Part shown: positions 36,268 through 47,209 of the stretch, in pieces | How positions within the stretch are numbered: the stretch's first letter is position 1 | How the letters are laid out: each line of letters begins with the position of its first letter | NCBI GenBank assembly: GCA_021464245.1 | Contig: JADCRB010000052.1 | Coordinates: forward strand, 62,001-126,000 | DNA: 64,000 bases | Source of the DNA: Carallia brachiata | Lineage: Eukaryota > Streptophyta > Magnoliopsida > Malpighiales > Rhizophoraceae | Reading direction: 5' to 3' | Translations under genes and position numbers: made by a program | Notes under the pieces: generated by a model | Told to the model about the DNA's origin: nothing | The model's input: only the letters and a program-made list of their open reading frames with translations | Database searches by the model: none

Positions 36268-36857
36268 GGGGCCGTTTGTTTTATGATTTGGAATCGGAAT
36301 CGGAATTGGAATTGGAATCAAGTGCAAAGGGAAACGGAATCACTTATTTTATAATATGTTTGGTTTATTTCGGAATCGGAATCAAAACCCTTTATAGATG
36401 TTTGTTTCATTTCGGAATCGGAAATATTAAATATATGATAATATTTATGTCATGATAAATATAAGATAAATGTAATTAAAATTAAAAAATTATTAATATC
36501 AAATTAAAAAGTATGAAATTTAAAAAAAATATAATGTAATGTCAAATTAAAAATATAAATTACCATACAAATAAAATTAAAAATTATAATAAAAACTAAT
36601 AATAATAATAATAATAACAATAATATACTTCACAATGATAACCATAAATATAAAATCCAAAAAAAAAATCTTAAAATAAAATTTTATTGTTATTATAATA
36701 ATAATCATTTGTTAATTGATAATTTAAATATTTTTGAAATTTAAATTCTCATTATAATACTATGACATATGATCTCATTAATAAGTAGTGATGGTAATGA
36801 CAATAATAACAATAATAATAATAATAATAACAATAATAATAATAATATTATTATTAA

Positions 36858-36893
<36 letters not shown>

Positions 36894-37035
36894 GAAAATA
36901 ATATTGTAGAGATTATAAAATAATTTATTAATAATAAATAAACGATTATTTTAATTATAAAATTTTATTATTATTTATAATTTTATTATTATCCTAAGGT
37001 TTGAAATATTTAATTTTTATTCTACTATAAAAACA

Positions 37036-37075
<40 letters not shown>

Positions 37076-37346
37076 TATGAATAAATTAAATCAAAAAATA
37101 ATATAATAACAATATAAAAATAAAAACATGGGGTAGTGGAGAAAATTGAGAAGTTAGAAGTAGTTAGGAATGGAATGGGAATGATTAATGGAGTAAACAT
37201 AGGAATCATGATTCCCTTAAAGTAGGGAATCTCATTCCCATTTTTAAGGGAATGAGAATGCATTTTATATAAAACAAATAATAGAAATGAAAATTTGGTA
37301 GTTGATTCCCATTCCTACATTATTTTTTTCTTAAACAAACACCTCC
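36268..37346. mobile_element. PIF/Harbinger-type non-autonomous element (1,079 bp) with TAA target duplication
   Basis: The left end is GGGGCCGTTTGTTTTA, and the reverse complement of the right end is GGAGGTGTTTGTTTAA, 12 of 16 identical. TAA flanks both sides (36265-36267 and 37347-37349), the 3-bp duplication usual for PIF/Harbinger. Subterminal GGAATCGGAAT/GGAATTGG repeats near the left end and CATTCCC/GGGAATG repeats near the right are also typical. The interior is AT-rich with (AAT/ATT)n tracts at about 36846-36892 and 37038-37074. There is no transposase. Confidence 0.85.
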
Positions 37347-37636
37347 TAAGACTGGTGATTTGTGTGTGGGCCTGTTACCTTTGGTCCAACGAGCTTGTTT
37401 CCTGGTCGGGCTTTGGGCCTAGACTTGTTTTCACTACTAGTCCATTGGTTTCACTATCGGACCAGGGATTTAATGGCTTGTGGCTAGGCCTGTGTGTAAA
37501 GGTGGCCTTTATTGTCTTTATTTACTCTTTTGGTGTGGGTTATGTGGGCCGGGCTGGCTCCCTCTGTATATGAGTTTATCTACTTAAATGAAGTTCTCTT
37601 TGCCTTTGATTAAAAAAAAAAAAAAAAGCTCTTTGT

Positions 37637-38750
37637 GTATGTGAGTACATCTTTTTTGTTTTCAATTTTCGAATTCGCATAATAGTTTCTTTTCAACAAA
37701 AAGAATTATTGAGCACATAATAGGAAAAAAAAAGAACTTACTCCCAAATCTTTTTTCCCCCTAAAATAAATTCAATTTGCCTATCTATTTTTTAAAATTT
37801 AACTATAACTAAGTTTGAAGATATGAGAAAAAAATTATAAGTCTGCGCATCACATAGGCATAATACTAATGTTTATAATATGAGTTGCACTGTTAAACCC
37901 TCCTACTCATATAAGCATCAATGCTCAAATTTTTTTTTTTGTATTAAAAAAAAACCCCAACTCAGCCTCAATCCCAAATTTCATTGGTATTTAACTATGG
38001 ATACCAATGTCCATCACGTGGCCACGCTGAGTGTGAGGACCAATGTCCGCCATCTTGTACTGACCACTCTAGTTGTTATGACTAATTTCATGCTGCAAGT
38101 TAACCACTAAAAAAGTTCAAACTTTTCACCTACCAGATAGCTGCACAAGATCATTATGCTCGTAAATTAAAAGAATAAATTTCGTAAACTTAGATAAAGA
38201 TAATAATTTTATCCGTATCTATCAAGAAATATTTATACTCGTCCCCATAGATATAAGGTCAATGGCCTTTGATTGGGAGAGATTTTTATCCTGTTCCCCT
38301 AATTAAAATTAGTAAGTAGGATGATGAATATAAATTTACTTATCTCTGTACTTATATCCTTCCCGTACATGGCTCGTACATGACCCGCTTATTTATTTTT
38401 TTTAATTTATTATTCTTCTCTCTTTTTATTTTTTAAATCACTTATTCTTTTTTTATAATTTTTGAGCTACACATTGGGACGTGTTAGCTAATTCACTGAG
38501 TTTGTTTTGATTCATTAACGCAAAGATTTTGCTGAGAGTGAGTAAATCATTTCAGTTCAGGTTTTCAATATCTGTCAATTACTTTGATTTTAGTTCCTGG
38601 CCAACCAAGACAAGGCCCATGTTGGGCGGGAAAACCCATAGCATTAGGATACGATGGGGAAAAAAAAAAAAAAAAGGAGTCCCTAGATGCAACTAATTTT
38701 ATAAAACTGGCTTAGAAAATTGCATGCCAATGCATACATCTGCAGTTAAG
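37637..38750. other. Intergenic DNA, no gene recognised
   Basis: This is mixed to AT-rich DNA between the LINE complex and the 3' side of the ABCF4-like ORF. A 76-codon frame at 37880-38110 has no family features. The last 150 bases may be 3' UTR of the ABCF4-like ORF. An A15 run at 38659-38675 lies on the wrong strand to be that ORF's poly(A) tail. Confidence 0.4.
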
Positions 38751-40580
38751 CTATGAAAGGATGCAGCATTCGTCAACCTCCGCTTTGATCTCTCTCTGCA
38801 GCTCCTCCTTGTACTCCTCAAATGTCCCTGGGAAAGTTCTCACAGTTCCAGCTTCCACGACCCAGATCTTGCTTCTTTCTTCATCCTCACAAACGCGAGA
38901 AATAAGCCTAGAATTATGACTGACCAATATGACTCCGCCAGTGAACTCGTCTAGCAGCACATCAGCCAGTGCGTCTATACTCCGCATGTCCAAATGATTG
39001 GTTGGCTCGTCCAACAGCAATAACTGTGGCTTTGACATGGCAATTGAAGTAAAGAGGACCCGAGCTTTTTGACCTCCAGACAATTTGGAAATTGGAGTAA
39101 GATGATTATGGCTGGGGAGTCCAAATTTCCCAAGCTTGGCACGAACTGCTTCCTGCTTGCTTAGACATAGTCCCTCTTGACCTTGATCCGGATGAAGACG
39201 AAGAAGATATTGAACTGGAGTTTCGTTCCTGGGCAACAGGTCCACAAAGTGCTGCGAGTACCTCCCAATCGTCAAATTTGGGCTCCTTATTACCTCACCC
39301 TCAGTTGGAACCAAATCCCCAGCAAGAAGATTCAGAAGAGTAGATTTACCAGCTCCACTGGGGCCAACAATAGCAACACGATTTCCGGTATCAATGCCCA
39401 CATCAACATTTAAGAGTTTGAAATCCTCCTTTTGGTTGGGATAAGTAAAGCTCACCTCAGTGAGCTGCAGAAGTGGTGTAGGTTTGGGAAAATGGAAGTC
39501 TTCCACACTGTAATCCTTCCAGTTCTTTGGAGCTTCTTGTGTGGGTTCCCCTTCCTCAACCTTGCTTTTCGTTGCTTCCTTTGTAGGAACAAACTTCGCA
39601 TCATCTTTAACCTTTTTCTGCTGACCACGGCTCCCCAACCGTTTTTTAGCAGCTATCATCTGTCTATCATAAATCTCAAACTTCTTATAAATCTCTTTGC
39701 GACGTCGCTCATAAAGGCTTTCAAGATCGTCAAAGTTGCCAGGGTAGGAATGGAGCTTGAGGTCACGGAGGTGGATAATTTCAGTGCAGACTGCGTTAAG
39801 GAAATCCCGATCACGAGAGACAACAACAAGAGTTTTCTTCCACCTGCGAAGGTACTCCTCTAACCAGAGAACAGCCCTAAGGTCAAGGTGATTAGTTGGT
39901 TCATCCAACAGTAAGAGAGTTGGCTGTACAAAAAGTGCCCGAGCCAATGAAATTCTCATCCTCCAGCCTCCAGTAAATGACCGTGCAGGACGGCCCTGCA
40001 TCTCCTTGCTGAACCCCAACCCAGCAAGAATCTTTGAAGCCACAGTCTCAGCAGCATCAGACCCCAAGATATGCAACTTCTCATACAATTCAGCAAGTAA
40101 ATCTCCGGCATCATCGCCATTTACATCATCAGAAGATGAATTCTGCAAAGACGCAACTTCTTCCCGGACTCTGATAAGCTCTTCATTAGCTGCAACAACT
40201 GCTTCCAGAGCAGTTTTATCATCCCAAGGCCCAACCACCACTTGTCCAACCAGAAGTACATCAATATTTTCTGGTACCGGAAGCTTTCTGCAAGCAAGAA
40301 GCTTCAACAATGTAGAGTTTCCTTCTCCATTCGGCCCAACCAAACCATACCTCTTTCCATGAGATATCTTCAACCATGTATTCTTTACAACTTCGTTACC
40401 CCGTGCTGAGACAGAGAAATTATCAATCACTAATATATCTTCGATATTTGCATCCGCTAATTCATCTTCTCCTTCGACAACTGGAGGAGTCCGACTATCA
40501 CCAATAACAACAATTAAAGCATTCCTAAGAGCCTCTCTCTTGGCCAGCTCTGCAAGATAAGCAGCAAGCACGTCGTCCAT
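38751..40580 (-). CDS. ABCF4-like (GCN20-type) ATP-binding protein, intronless, 5'-truncated, 609 aa
   Basis: ABCF proteins carry two ATPase domains and no membrane segments, and act on ribosomes and translation. Domain 1 has GPNGEGNS at residues 82-89, where the Walker A lysine is asparagine, SFTGGWR at 201-207 for the signature, an intact LLLDEP at 224-229, and VSRDRDF with arginine at the switch histidine (256). Domain 2 looks sound: GPSGAGKS (406-413), LSGGQ (500-504), LLLDEP, VSHNS. The ABCF linker lies between them. The family's lysine-rich N-terminal extension of over 100 residues is missing. Upstream of the ATG, in another frame, LEISVTDKELKKREN (to about 40630) continues the homology, so the ATG is fortuitous and lies just after a frameshift. 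It may be a retroposed or truncated duplicate. The long open frame suggests a young age or some constraint. Expression is unknown. Confidence 0.85.
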   Translation of the reverse strand: MDDVLAAYLAELAKREALRNALIVVIGDSRTPPVVEGEDELADANIEDILVIDNFSVSARGNEVVKNTWLKISHGKRYGLVGPNGEGNSTLLKLLACRKLPVPENIDVLLVGQVVVGPWDDKTALEAVVAANEELIRVREEVASLQNSSSDDVNGDDAGDLLAELYEKLHILGSDAAETVASKILAGLGFSKEMQGRPARSFTGGWRMRISLARALFVQPTLLLLDEPTNHLDLRAVLWLEEYLRRWKKTLVVVSRDRDFLNAVCTEIIHLRDLKLHSYPGNFDDLESLYERRRKEIYKKFEIYDRQMIAAKKRLGSRGQQKKVKDDAKFVPTKEATKSKVEEGEPTQEAPKNWKDYSVEDFHFPKPTPLLQLTEVSFTYPNQKEDFKLLNVDVGIDTGNRVAIVGPSGAGKSTLLNLLAGDLVPTEGEVIRSPNLTIGRYSQHFVDLLPRNETPVQYLLRLHPDQGQEGLCLSKQEAVRAKLGKFGLPSHNHLTPISKLSGGQKARVLFTSIAMSKPQLLLLDEPTNHLDMRSIDALADVLLDEFTGGVILVSHNSRLISRVCEDEERSKIWVVEAGTVRTFPGTFEEYKEELQREIKAEVDECCILS

Positions 40581-40630
40581 TTGTTTTCTCGTTTCTTCAG
40601 TTCTTTGTCAGTCACAGAGATTTCAAGTCA

Positions 40631-41417
40631 ACTGTATTTTATTTCCCTTTTTTCTAGGAAATTTTAACTGCTCAATTAGAAATTAATTAGTCTCTATCCA
40701 ACTTTCGTATTCTTCCAAGTTCCAAAAATTAGCCACAACGCAATCCGAGCACTGAAAGCAATGAGCAATAAGATTAGGTTTCATACCAGTTTCCAAACTA
40801 CAGATTCCGTAAGCTGCGGACGAATGGATCCGGGCGGTTCCACGGCAGGCGGGGACAAGTTCGCAGAGCAGCTACTGGATGCGATAATCTCGACCGGCGG
40901 CACGAGAAGGACGCGGCAAACGTGGATTCCGGCGAGTTGGAAGCACGCGGACAGGCCAACAACGCCACAATCTGGCTGGTCGGCCCTCGGAGGGTGACGG
41001 ACAGCGGCACTATTGGCGGCAGTACTACAGCGGATTTGATTCCCCGGCGGTTGCACAGTTTGGGAGGTTTTGTGAATATTTCGGACGGCCGTGCCTACAG
41101 AAAAGGAGACGAGGGAAATCCAAACCAGGAACGCGAGAATCGTAAAGTGCTAGGGCATAAATATGCGTGCAGTGAGTATGTGTTAGGCGTATGACTGTGC
41201 TCATATATATAATATAATATAAAATTAAATAATATAAAATATGTTATTTTTATTTTATTATATTTTATATAATATAAAATTAATTTATTTTATACTAAAC
41301 ACTCCTACTAAATCTAGGTTTAGAAGTTCTGAGTTTGGACGGACGCGGCAATTTCTGGTTGCCAGCAAGCAACACTCGAATTCCGTTCCTTTTTAAGGAA
41401 TTGCCAATCATGAATGG
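40631..41417. other. Intergenic DNA with unidentified GC-rich block (about 40795-41170)
   Basis: The block is sharply GC-richer than its surroundings and holds overlapping frames on both strands, including a plus-strand frame starting MDPGGSTAGGDKFAEQLLDA. I recognise no protein family. It could be a captured gene fragment or part of a transposon. Confidence 0.3.
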
Positions 41418-41427
41418 TAAAAAATAA

Positions 41428-43219
41428 GGGATAAGCATATTTTTAGTCCTATACGTTTGCCTCTTTTTTACGCAACTCCATAACGTTAGAGCCGTTTTAT
41501 TTAAGTCCTACACGTTAGCAAGTCATTTTAATCAAGTCCAGATTTGGACGGAGGGTTATTTGACCGTTAAAATCAGCGTTGACCTTAATTAAAATATTAT
41601 AAAAAAATAAAAATACGTGATTTTAACGTATTAAAATGAAAAAAAAATAAAAATACACTATTTTCAATAGATATACATAAATATAATTTTAAAAAAATTC
41701 AATAAATTTAAAAATAAAAAATAAAAAGTTAAAGAAATTTAGTTGAAAACCTAGTTACCGTTAAATATTGTTTTAACTACGTTAAAATATTATAAAAAAT
41801 AGAAATACGTCATTTTAATGTATTAAAGTGAAAAAAATAGAAATATGTCATTTTCACTAAATATACGTAAATATAATTATAAAAAAATTAAAATTTTAAT
41901 AAACTTAAAAACAAAAAAGAAAAAATTAAAGAAATTCAGATAAAGACCTGATTGACTGTTAAATACTGCTTTGACTACATTAAAATATTATAAAAAATAA
42001 AAATATATTATTTTAACTTATTAAAATGAATGAAGAAATAAAAATATGTCATTTTGATTAAATATACGTAAAATAATTGTAAAAAAATTAAAAAATTAAA
42101 ATTTCAATAAATTTAAAAAAAAAAATTTAAAAAAAAAACCCAAAAGTAATAAAAGAAAATTATTAATTTTTTAGAAAATATTTTTAAAATTATTAAAAAT
42201 TAAAAAAATTAAATAAAATATAAAAAAATTAATTTCTCCCATTCTTTCCTCCTTTCTCTCTCCTCCCTCCTCTCTTTCTCTCTCATCACCTCTCTGCTCT
42301 CTCGTCCCCTTTCTCCTCCCTCCTCTCTTTCTCTCTCTCATCACACCTCTCTCTGCTCTCTCATCCCTCTTTTCCTCCTCCTCTCTTTCTTTCTCTCTCA
42401 TCACTCTCTCTGCTCTCCTCCTCGCCTCTCGTCTTCTCTTCCCTCCTCCCTCCTCCCCCTCTTTTTCCTTCCTCCCTTTCTCTCTCCTTGTCATATAAGA
42501 TCCAATTTTGTGTTCATACGAAGGGGAGAGAGGCGAGGAGAGAGAAAGAGAGGAGGGAGGAGAGAGAAAGGAATGGAGAAGAGAGAATGAATTTTTTTAT
42601 TTTTCTTTTATTTTTTTAATTGTTGATAATTTTAAAAATTAATATTTTGTATAAACCAAAATTTATAATTTTATTTTCTATTTTTTTAAAATTTAGTGAA
42701 ATTTTAATTTTTTTTTACAATTGTATTTATGATATTTAATCAAAATGACATATTTTTATTTTTTTATTCACTTTAATAAGTTAAAATGACATATTTTTAT
42801 TTTTTTTATTCACTTTAATACATTAAAATGACGTATTTTGATTTTTTCATAATATTTTCACGTAGTCAAAGTAGTATTTAACAGTCAACCAGGTCTCCAA
42901 CTAATTTTTTTTAATTTTTAATTTTTGTTTTTAAATTTATTGAAATTTTTTATTTTTTTAATTATATTTACGTATATTTATTCAAAATAGCGTATTTTTA
43001 TTTTTTATTCACTTTAATACATTAAAATCAAGTATTTCTATTTTTTTATAATATTTTAATACGGTCAATGTTGTATTTAACGGTCAACCAAACGTCCGTC
43101 TAAAATTGGACTCGATTAAAATGACTCATTAACGTGTAGGACTTAAATAAAACGGCTCTAACGTTATGGAGCTGCGTAAAAAAAGGACAAACGTATAGGA
43201 CTAAAAATATGCTTATCCC
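41428..43219. mobile_element. 1,792-bp fold-back element with long terminal inverted repeats, probably Mutator-like
   Basis: The left end GGGATAAGCATATTTTTAGT is matched exactly by the reverse complement of the right end. Inverted similarity above 90% continues for over 150 bases (for example GTTAGAGCCGTTTTATTTAA) and more loosely for 600-700 bases per arm. A perfect 10-base direct repeat TAAAAAATAA flanks it (41418-41427, 43220-43229), fitting Mutator-like elements. Each arm contains internal direct repeats of about 190 bases (around CGTTAAAATATTATAAAAAA). The centre (about 42235-42590) is a CT-rich microsatellite block followed by a GA-rich block. No transposase is present. A 107-codon frame over the CT block is low complexity (RE-rich) and not a gene. 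Confidence 0.88.
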
Positions 43220-44705
43220 TAAAAAATAATAATTATCGGTGCCAAACCCTAATACAACAATCACGTTGTTCAATATATAAAAATTAAAAAAATAGATTAA
43301 TATATAAATCAAACATTAACTTTAGTTAAAGTAACAAATTTAACACTAATTTTAAAAAGTAACGAATTTAGCATCAACTTTACATATAGTAACAAATTTA
43401 GAATATTGTAAAATTTTTTAAATAGAATTGATCTATTTCGATAATATGATACTAACTTATATGATTATCATTCGTCGAAACAGACATATTTTTATAAATT
43501 TATCATTAAAACTGATAGATTTTATTCATAAACAATTATTACGTGCTACATTTATTACCATATGTAAAGTTTGTACTAAATTTGTTACTTTTTAAAATTA
43601 GTGTTAAATTTGTTATTTTAATTGAAGTTGATGTTAAATTTGTATATTAACCCTACAAAAATATATACAAATTAGAAAAATCTTAAAAAATTTAATAAAA
43701 AAAAATTCTTAATAAATCCATCAAAACAAAATCTTACTTGCCGCGACAGGACCCAAACTTGCTCTGATGATAGAATCAATCGCACGGACAGTATGACTTG
43801 ATTTCTTATAATGAGACTAGCAAGCTACTAGGGAACCTTTTTTTTTTTTTTTGATATAAAAATAAAACTCGATGATATCAAAATTAAATATGATCAATTC
43901 TTAAAAATTTTGCATTTTATTATGTTTACCATCCACCCATCGATGATGGAGTCAATCGCGGGACAGTATGACTTGATTTCTTGAGAAGCGGAAGACGAAT
44001 AATATAATGATACTGTAATTAAGTATACATACTAAGAAAAATTGCTTTGATGAGAAATTGAAATTTAAAATATGAAATTAAGAAATCTACTTAAGAGAAA
44101 ACAAAAGAGAATAATAATGCAAGGTAATTATCAAATATATTTATTATAGAAGGAAAAGAAGGTAATTATTAAAGGTATTATAATTACACTAACATTGAAG
44201 AGTAATTGCTTAGATGAAACAAATTAAAATCTAAAAGTGAGAAATCTACTCAAAAGAAAGCAAAAAATAAAGTGCAAGCAAAGAATGCAATGTGCTTTTA
44301 TAGTATCAAAAAGAGAATTGCATGCATATGATGATCCCAAAACCCATTAAAATTACAACTCCAATTTTAATAAAATACTAAGAAAGGCTATCATCATTGA
44401 TATCTTAATTTTTTTAGAATAGAAGAAAAAAATAATTACTGAGAATTTATTAAATTAAAAAAATTCAAAAATATCACAATTGAGATATTATATTCTACTA
44501 GAAATAGACCTACACTACGTGCTTGTTTTTATAATTTAATGTTAATTTTATTGTTTATAAAATCTTATTATATTATGTAAAAAATTATTAGATGCTAAAA
44601 CTAATATGACTCATGTTTGATGATCATTGATGTACGATGGAAGTCGTTTGACTAAAACTTTCTACTAATAGAGAAAAAAATGATGGAGAATTATTTACCA
44701 ATTTG
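42199..44705. repeat. 2.5-kb direct repeat, copy 1 (probable assembly duplication)
   Basis: This copy is almost identical to 44707-47209 over its whole length. It covers the right part of the fold-back element, a family A MITE at 43296-43651 and about 1 kb of AT-rich DNA with no gene. It ends exactly at the N at 44706. Differences from copy 2 are mostly 1-2-base gaps, usually missing in this copy. Confidence 0.95.
43296..43651. mobile_element. MITE, family A, copy 2
   Basis: The left end TTAATATATAAATCAAACAT is mirrored by the right end, whose reverse complement is GTTAATATACAAATTTAACA. AACAAATTTAACACTAATTT occurs in both arms. The interior resembles the 6146-6503 element (for example ATTATCATTCGTCGAAAC against ATTATATTATCGAAAC). 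Confidence 0.75.
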
Positions 44706-44706
44706 N
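44706..44706. other. Ambiguous base N, probable contig join
   Basis: This is the only N in the window. It lies exactly between the two copies of the 2.5-kb repeat. Confidence 0.85.
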
Positions 44707-47209
44707 ATTAAAAAAATTAAATAAAATATAAAAAAATTAATTTCTCCCATTCTTTCCTCCTTTCTCTCTCCTCCCTCCTCTCTTTCTCTCTCATCACCTC
44801 TCTCTGCTCTCTCGTCCCCTTTCTCCTCCCTCCTCTCTTTCTCTCTCATCACCTCCTCTGCTCTCTCATCCCTCTTTCCCTCCTCCTCTCTCTCTCTCTC
44901 TCATCACCCTCTCTGCTCTCTCTCCTCGCCTCTCTGTCTTCTCCCTCCTCCCCCTCTTTTCCTTCCTCCCTTTCTCTCTCCTTGTCATATAAGATCCAAT
45001 TTTGTGTTCATACGAAGGGGAGAGAGGCGAGGAGAGAGAAAGAGAGGAGGGAGGAGAGAGAAAGGAATGGAGAAGAGAGAATGAATTTTTTTATTTTTCT
45101 TTTATTTTTTTAATTGTTGATAATTTTAAAAATTAATATTTTGTATAAACCAAAATTTATAATTTTATTTTCTATTTTTTTTAAATTTAGTGAAATTTTA
45201 ATTTTTTTTTACAATTGTATTTATGATATTTAATCAAAATGACATATTTTTATTTTTTTATTCACTTTAATAAGTTAAAATGACATATTTTATTTTTTTA
45301 TTCACTTTAATACATTAAAATGACGTATTTTGATTTTTTCATAATATTTTCACGTAGTCAAAGTAGTATTTAACAGTCAACCAGGTCTCCAACTAATTTT
45401 TTTTAATTTTTAATTTTTGTTTTTAAATTTATTGAAATTTTTTTATTTTTTATAATTATATTTACGTATATTTATTCAAAATAGCGTATTTTTATTTTTT
45501 ATTCACTTTAATACATTAAAATCAAGTATTTCTATTTTTTTTAATATTTTAATACGGTCAATGTTGTATTTAACGGTCAACCAAACGTCCGTCCAAAATT
45601 GGACTCGATTAAAATGACTCATTAACGTGTAGGACTTAAATAAAACGGCTCTAACGTTATGGAGCTGCGTAAAAAAAGGACAAACGTATAGGACTAAAAA
45701 TATGCTTATCCCTAAAAAATAATAATTATCGGTGCCAAACCCTAATACAACAATCACGTTGTTCAATATATAAAAATTAAAAAAATAGATTAATATATAA
45801 ATCAAACATTAACTTTAGTTAAAGTAACAAATTTAACACTAATTTTAAAAAGTAACGAATTTAGCATCAACTTTACATATAGTAACAAATTTAGAATATT
45901 GTAAAATTTTTTAAATAGAATTGATCTATTTCGATAATATGATACTAACTTATATGATTATCATTCGTCGAAACAGACATATTTTTATAAATTTATCATT
46001 AAAACTGATAGATTTTATTCATAAACAATTATTACGTGCTACATTTATTACCATATGTAAAGTTTGTACTAAATTTGTTACTTTTTAAAATTAGTGTTAA
46101 ATTTGTTATTTTAATTGAAGTTGATGTTAAATTTGTATATTAACCCTACAAAAATATATACAAATTAGAAAAATCTTAAAAAATTTAATAAAAAAAAATT
46201 CTTAATAAATCCATCAAAACAAAATCTTACTTGCCGCGACAGGACCCAAACTTGCTCTGATGATAGAATCAATCGCACGGACAGTATGACTTGATTTCTT
46301 ATAATGAGATACTAGCAAGCTACTAGGGCAACCTTTTTTTTTTTTTTTGATATAAAAATAAAACTCGATGATATCAAAATTAAATATGATCAATTCTCCA
46401 TAAAATTTTGCATTTTATTATGTTTACCATCCACCCATCGATGATGGAGTCAATCGCATGGACAGTATGACTTGATTTCTTGAGAAGCGGAAGACGAATA
46501 ATATAATGATACTGTAATTAAGTATACATACTAAGAAAAATTGCTTTGATGAGAAATTGAAATTTAAAATATGAAATTAAGAAATCTACTTAAGAGAAAA
46601 CAAAAGAGAATAATAATGCAAGGTAATTATCAAATATATTTATTATAGAAGGAAAAGAAGGTAATTATTAAAGGTATTATAATTACACTAACATTGAAGA
46701 GTAATTGCTTAGATGAAACAAATTAAAATCTAAAAGTGAGAAATCTACTCAAAAGAAAGCAAAAAATAATAGTGCAAGCAAAGAATGCAATGTGCTTTTA
46801 TAGTATCAAAAAGAGAATTGCATGCATATGATGATCCCAAAACCCATTAAAATTACAACTCCAATTTTAATAAAATACTAAGAAAGGCTATCATCATTGA
46901 TATCTTAATTTTTTTAGAATAGAAGAAAAAACTATAATTACTGAGAATTTATTAAATTAAAAAAATTCAAAAATATCACAATTGAGATATTATATTCTAC
47001 TAGAAATAGACCTACACTACGTGCTTGTTTTTATAATTTAATGTTAATTTTATTGTTTATAAAATCTTATTATATTATGTGTAAAAAATTATTAGATGCT
47101 AAAACTAATATGACTCATGTTTGATGATCATTGATGTACGATGGAAGTCGTTTGACTAAAACTTTCTACTAATAGAGAAAAAAATGATGGAGAATTATTT
47201 ACCAATTTG
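44707..47209. repeat. 2.5-kb direct repeat, copy 2 (probable assembly duplication)
   Basis: This is a near-identical copy of 42199-44705. It starts inside the fold-back element, so it has that element's right end (about 45705-45713) but no left end. It repeats the family A MITE at about 45790-46147. After 47209 the sequence continues into unique DNA (TAATTTTTCATGATCGAGG). Confidence 0.95.

Larger units (their letters stand above)
34475..37628 (+). mobile_element. LINE-like (non-LTR) element in + orientation, interrupted by two later insertions
   Basis: A poly(A) tract at 37612-37627 follows TGAAGTTCTCTTTGCCTTTG, resembling plant L1-type 3' ends. The 8-base direct repeat CTCTTTGT occurs at 34467-34474 and immediately after the tail at 37629-37636. 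The element's own sequence is 34475 to about 35007, 36168-36267 and 37350-37627. The rest is nested insertions. Near its 3' end a block of about 105 bases (GGGCCTAGACTTGTTTTCAC and flanks) occurs twice, at 36168-36264 and 37354-37463, a tandem duplication now split by a DNA transposon. No reverse transcriptase is visible, so it is 5'-truncated or non-autonomous. The left boundary is moderately supported because another CTCTTTGT lies near 34433. Confidence 0.6.

Noticed and set aside
38659..38675. A15 run as the poly(A) tail of a retroposed ABCF4 copy
   Set aside because: It is A-rich on the plus strand, whereas the ORF reads on the minus strand, so its orientation is wrong for that copy's tail.
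39432..40362. Plus-strand frames of 118-143 codons opposite the ABCF4-like ORF
   Set aside because: They are shadows of the minus-strand coding sequence, which carries clear ABC motifs.
42171..42494. Minus-strand frame of 107 codons rich in R, E and G
   Set aside because: It is the translation of a CT microsatellite core of the fold-back element, low complexity and not coding.
43100..43312. Minus-strand frame of 70 codons, repeated at 45503-45805
   Set aside because: It spans the terminal inverted repeat of the fold-back element. The repetition comes from the duplicated assembly segment.
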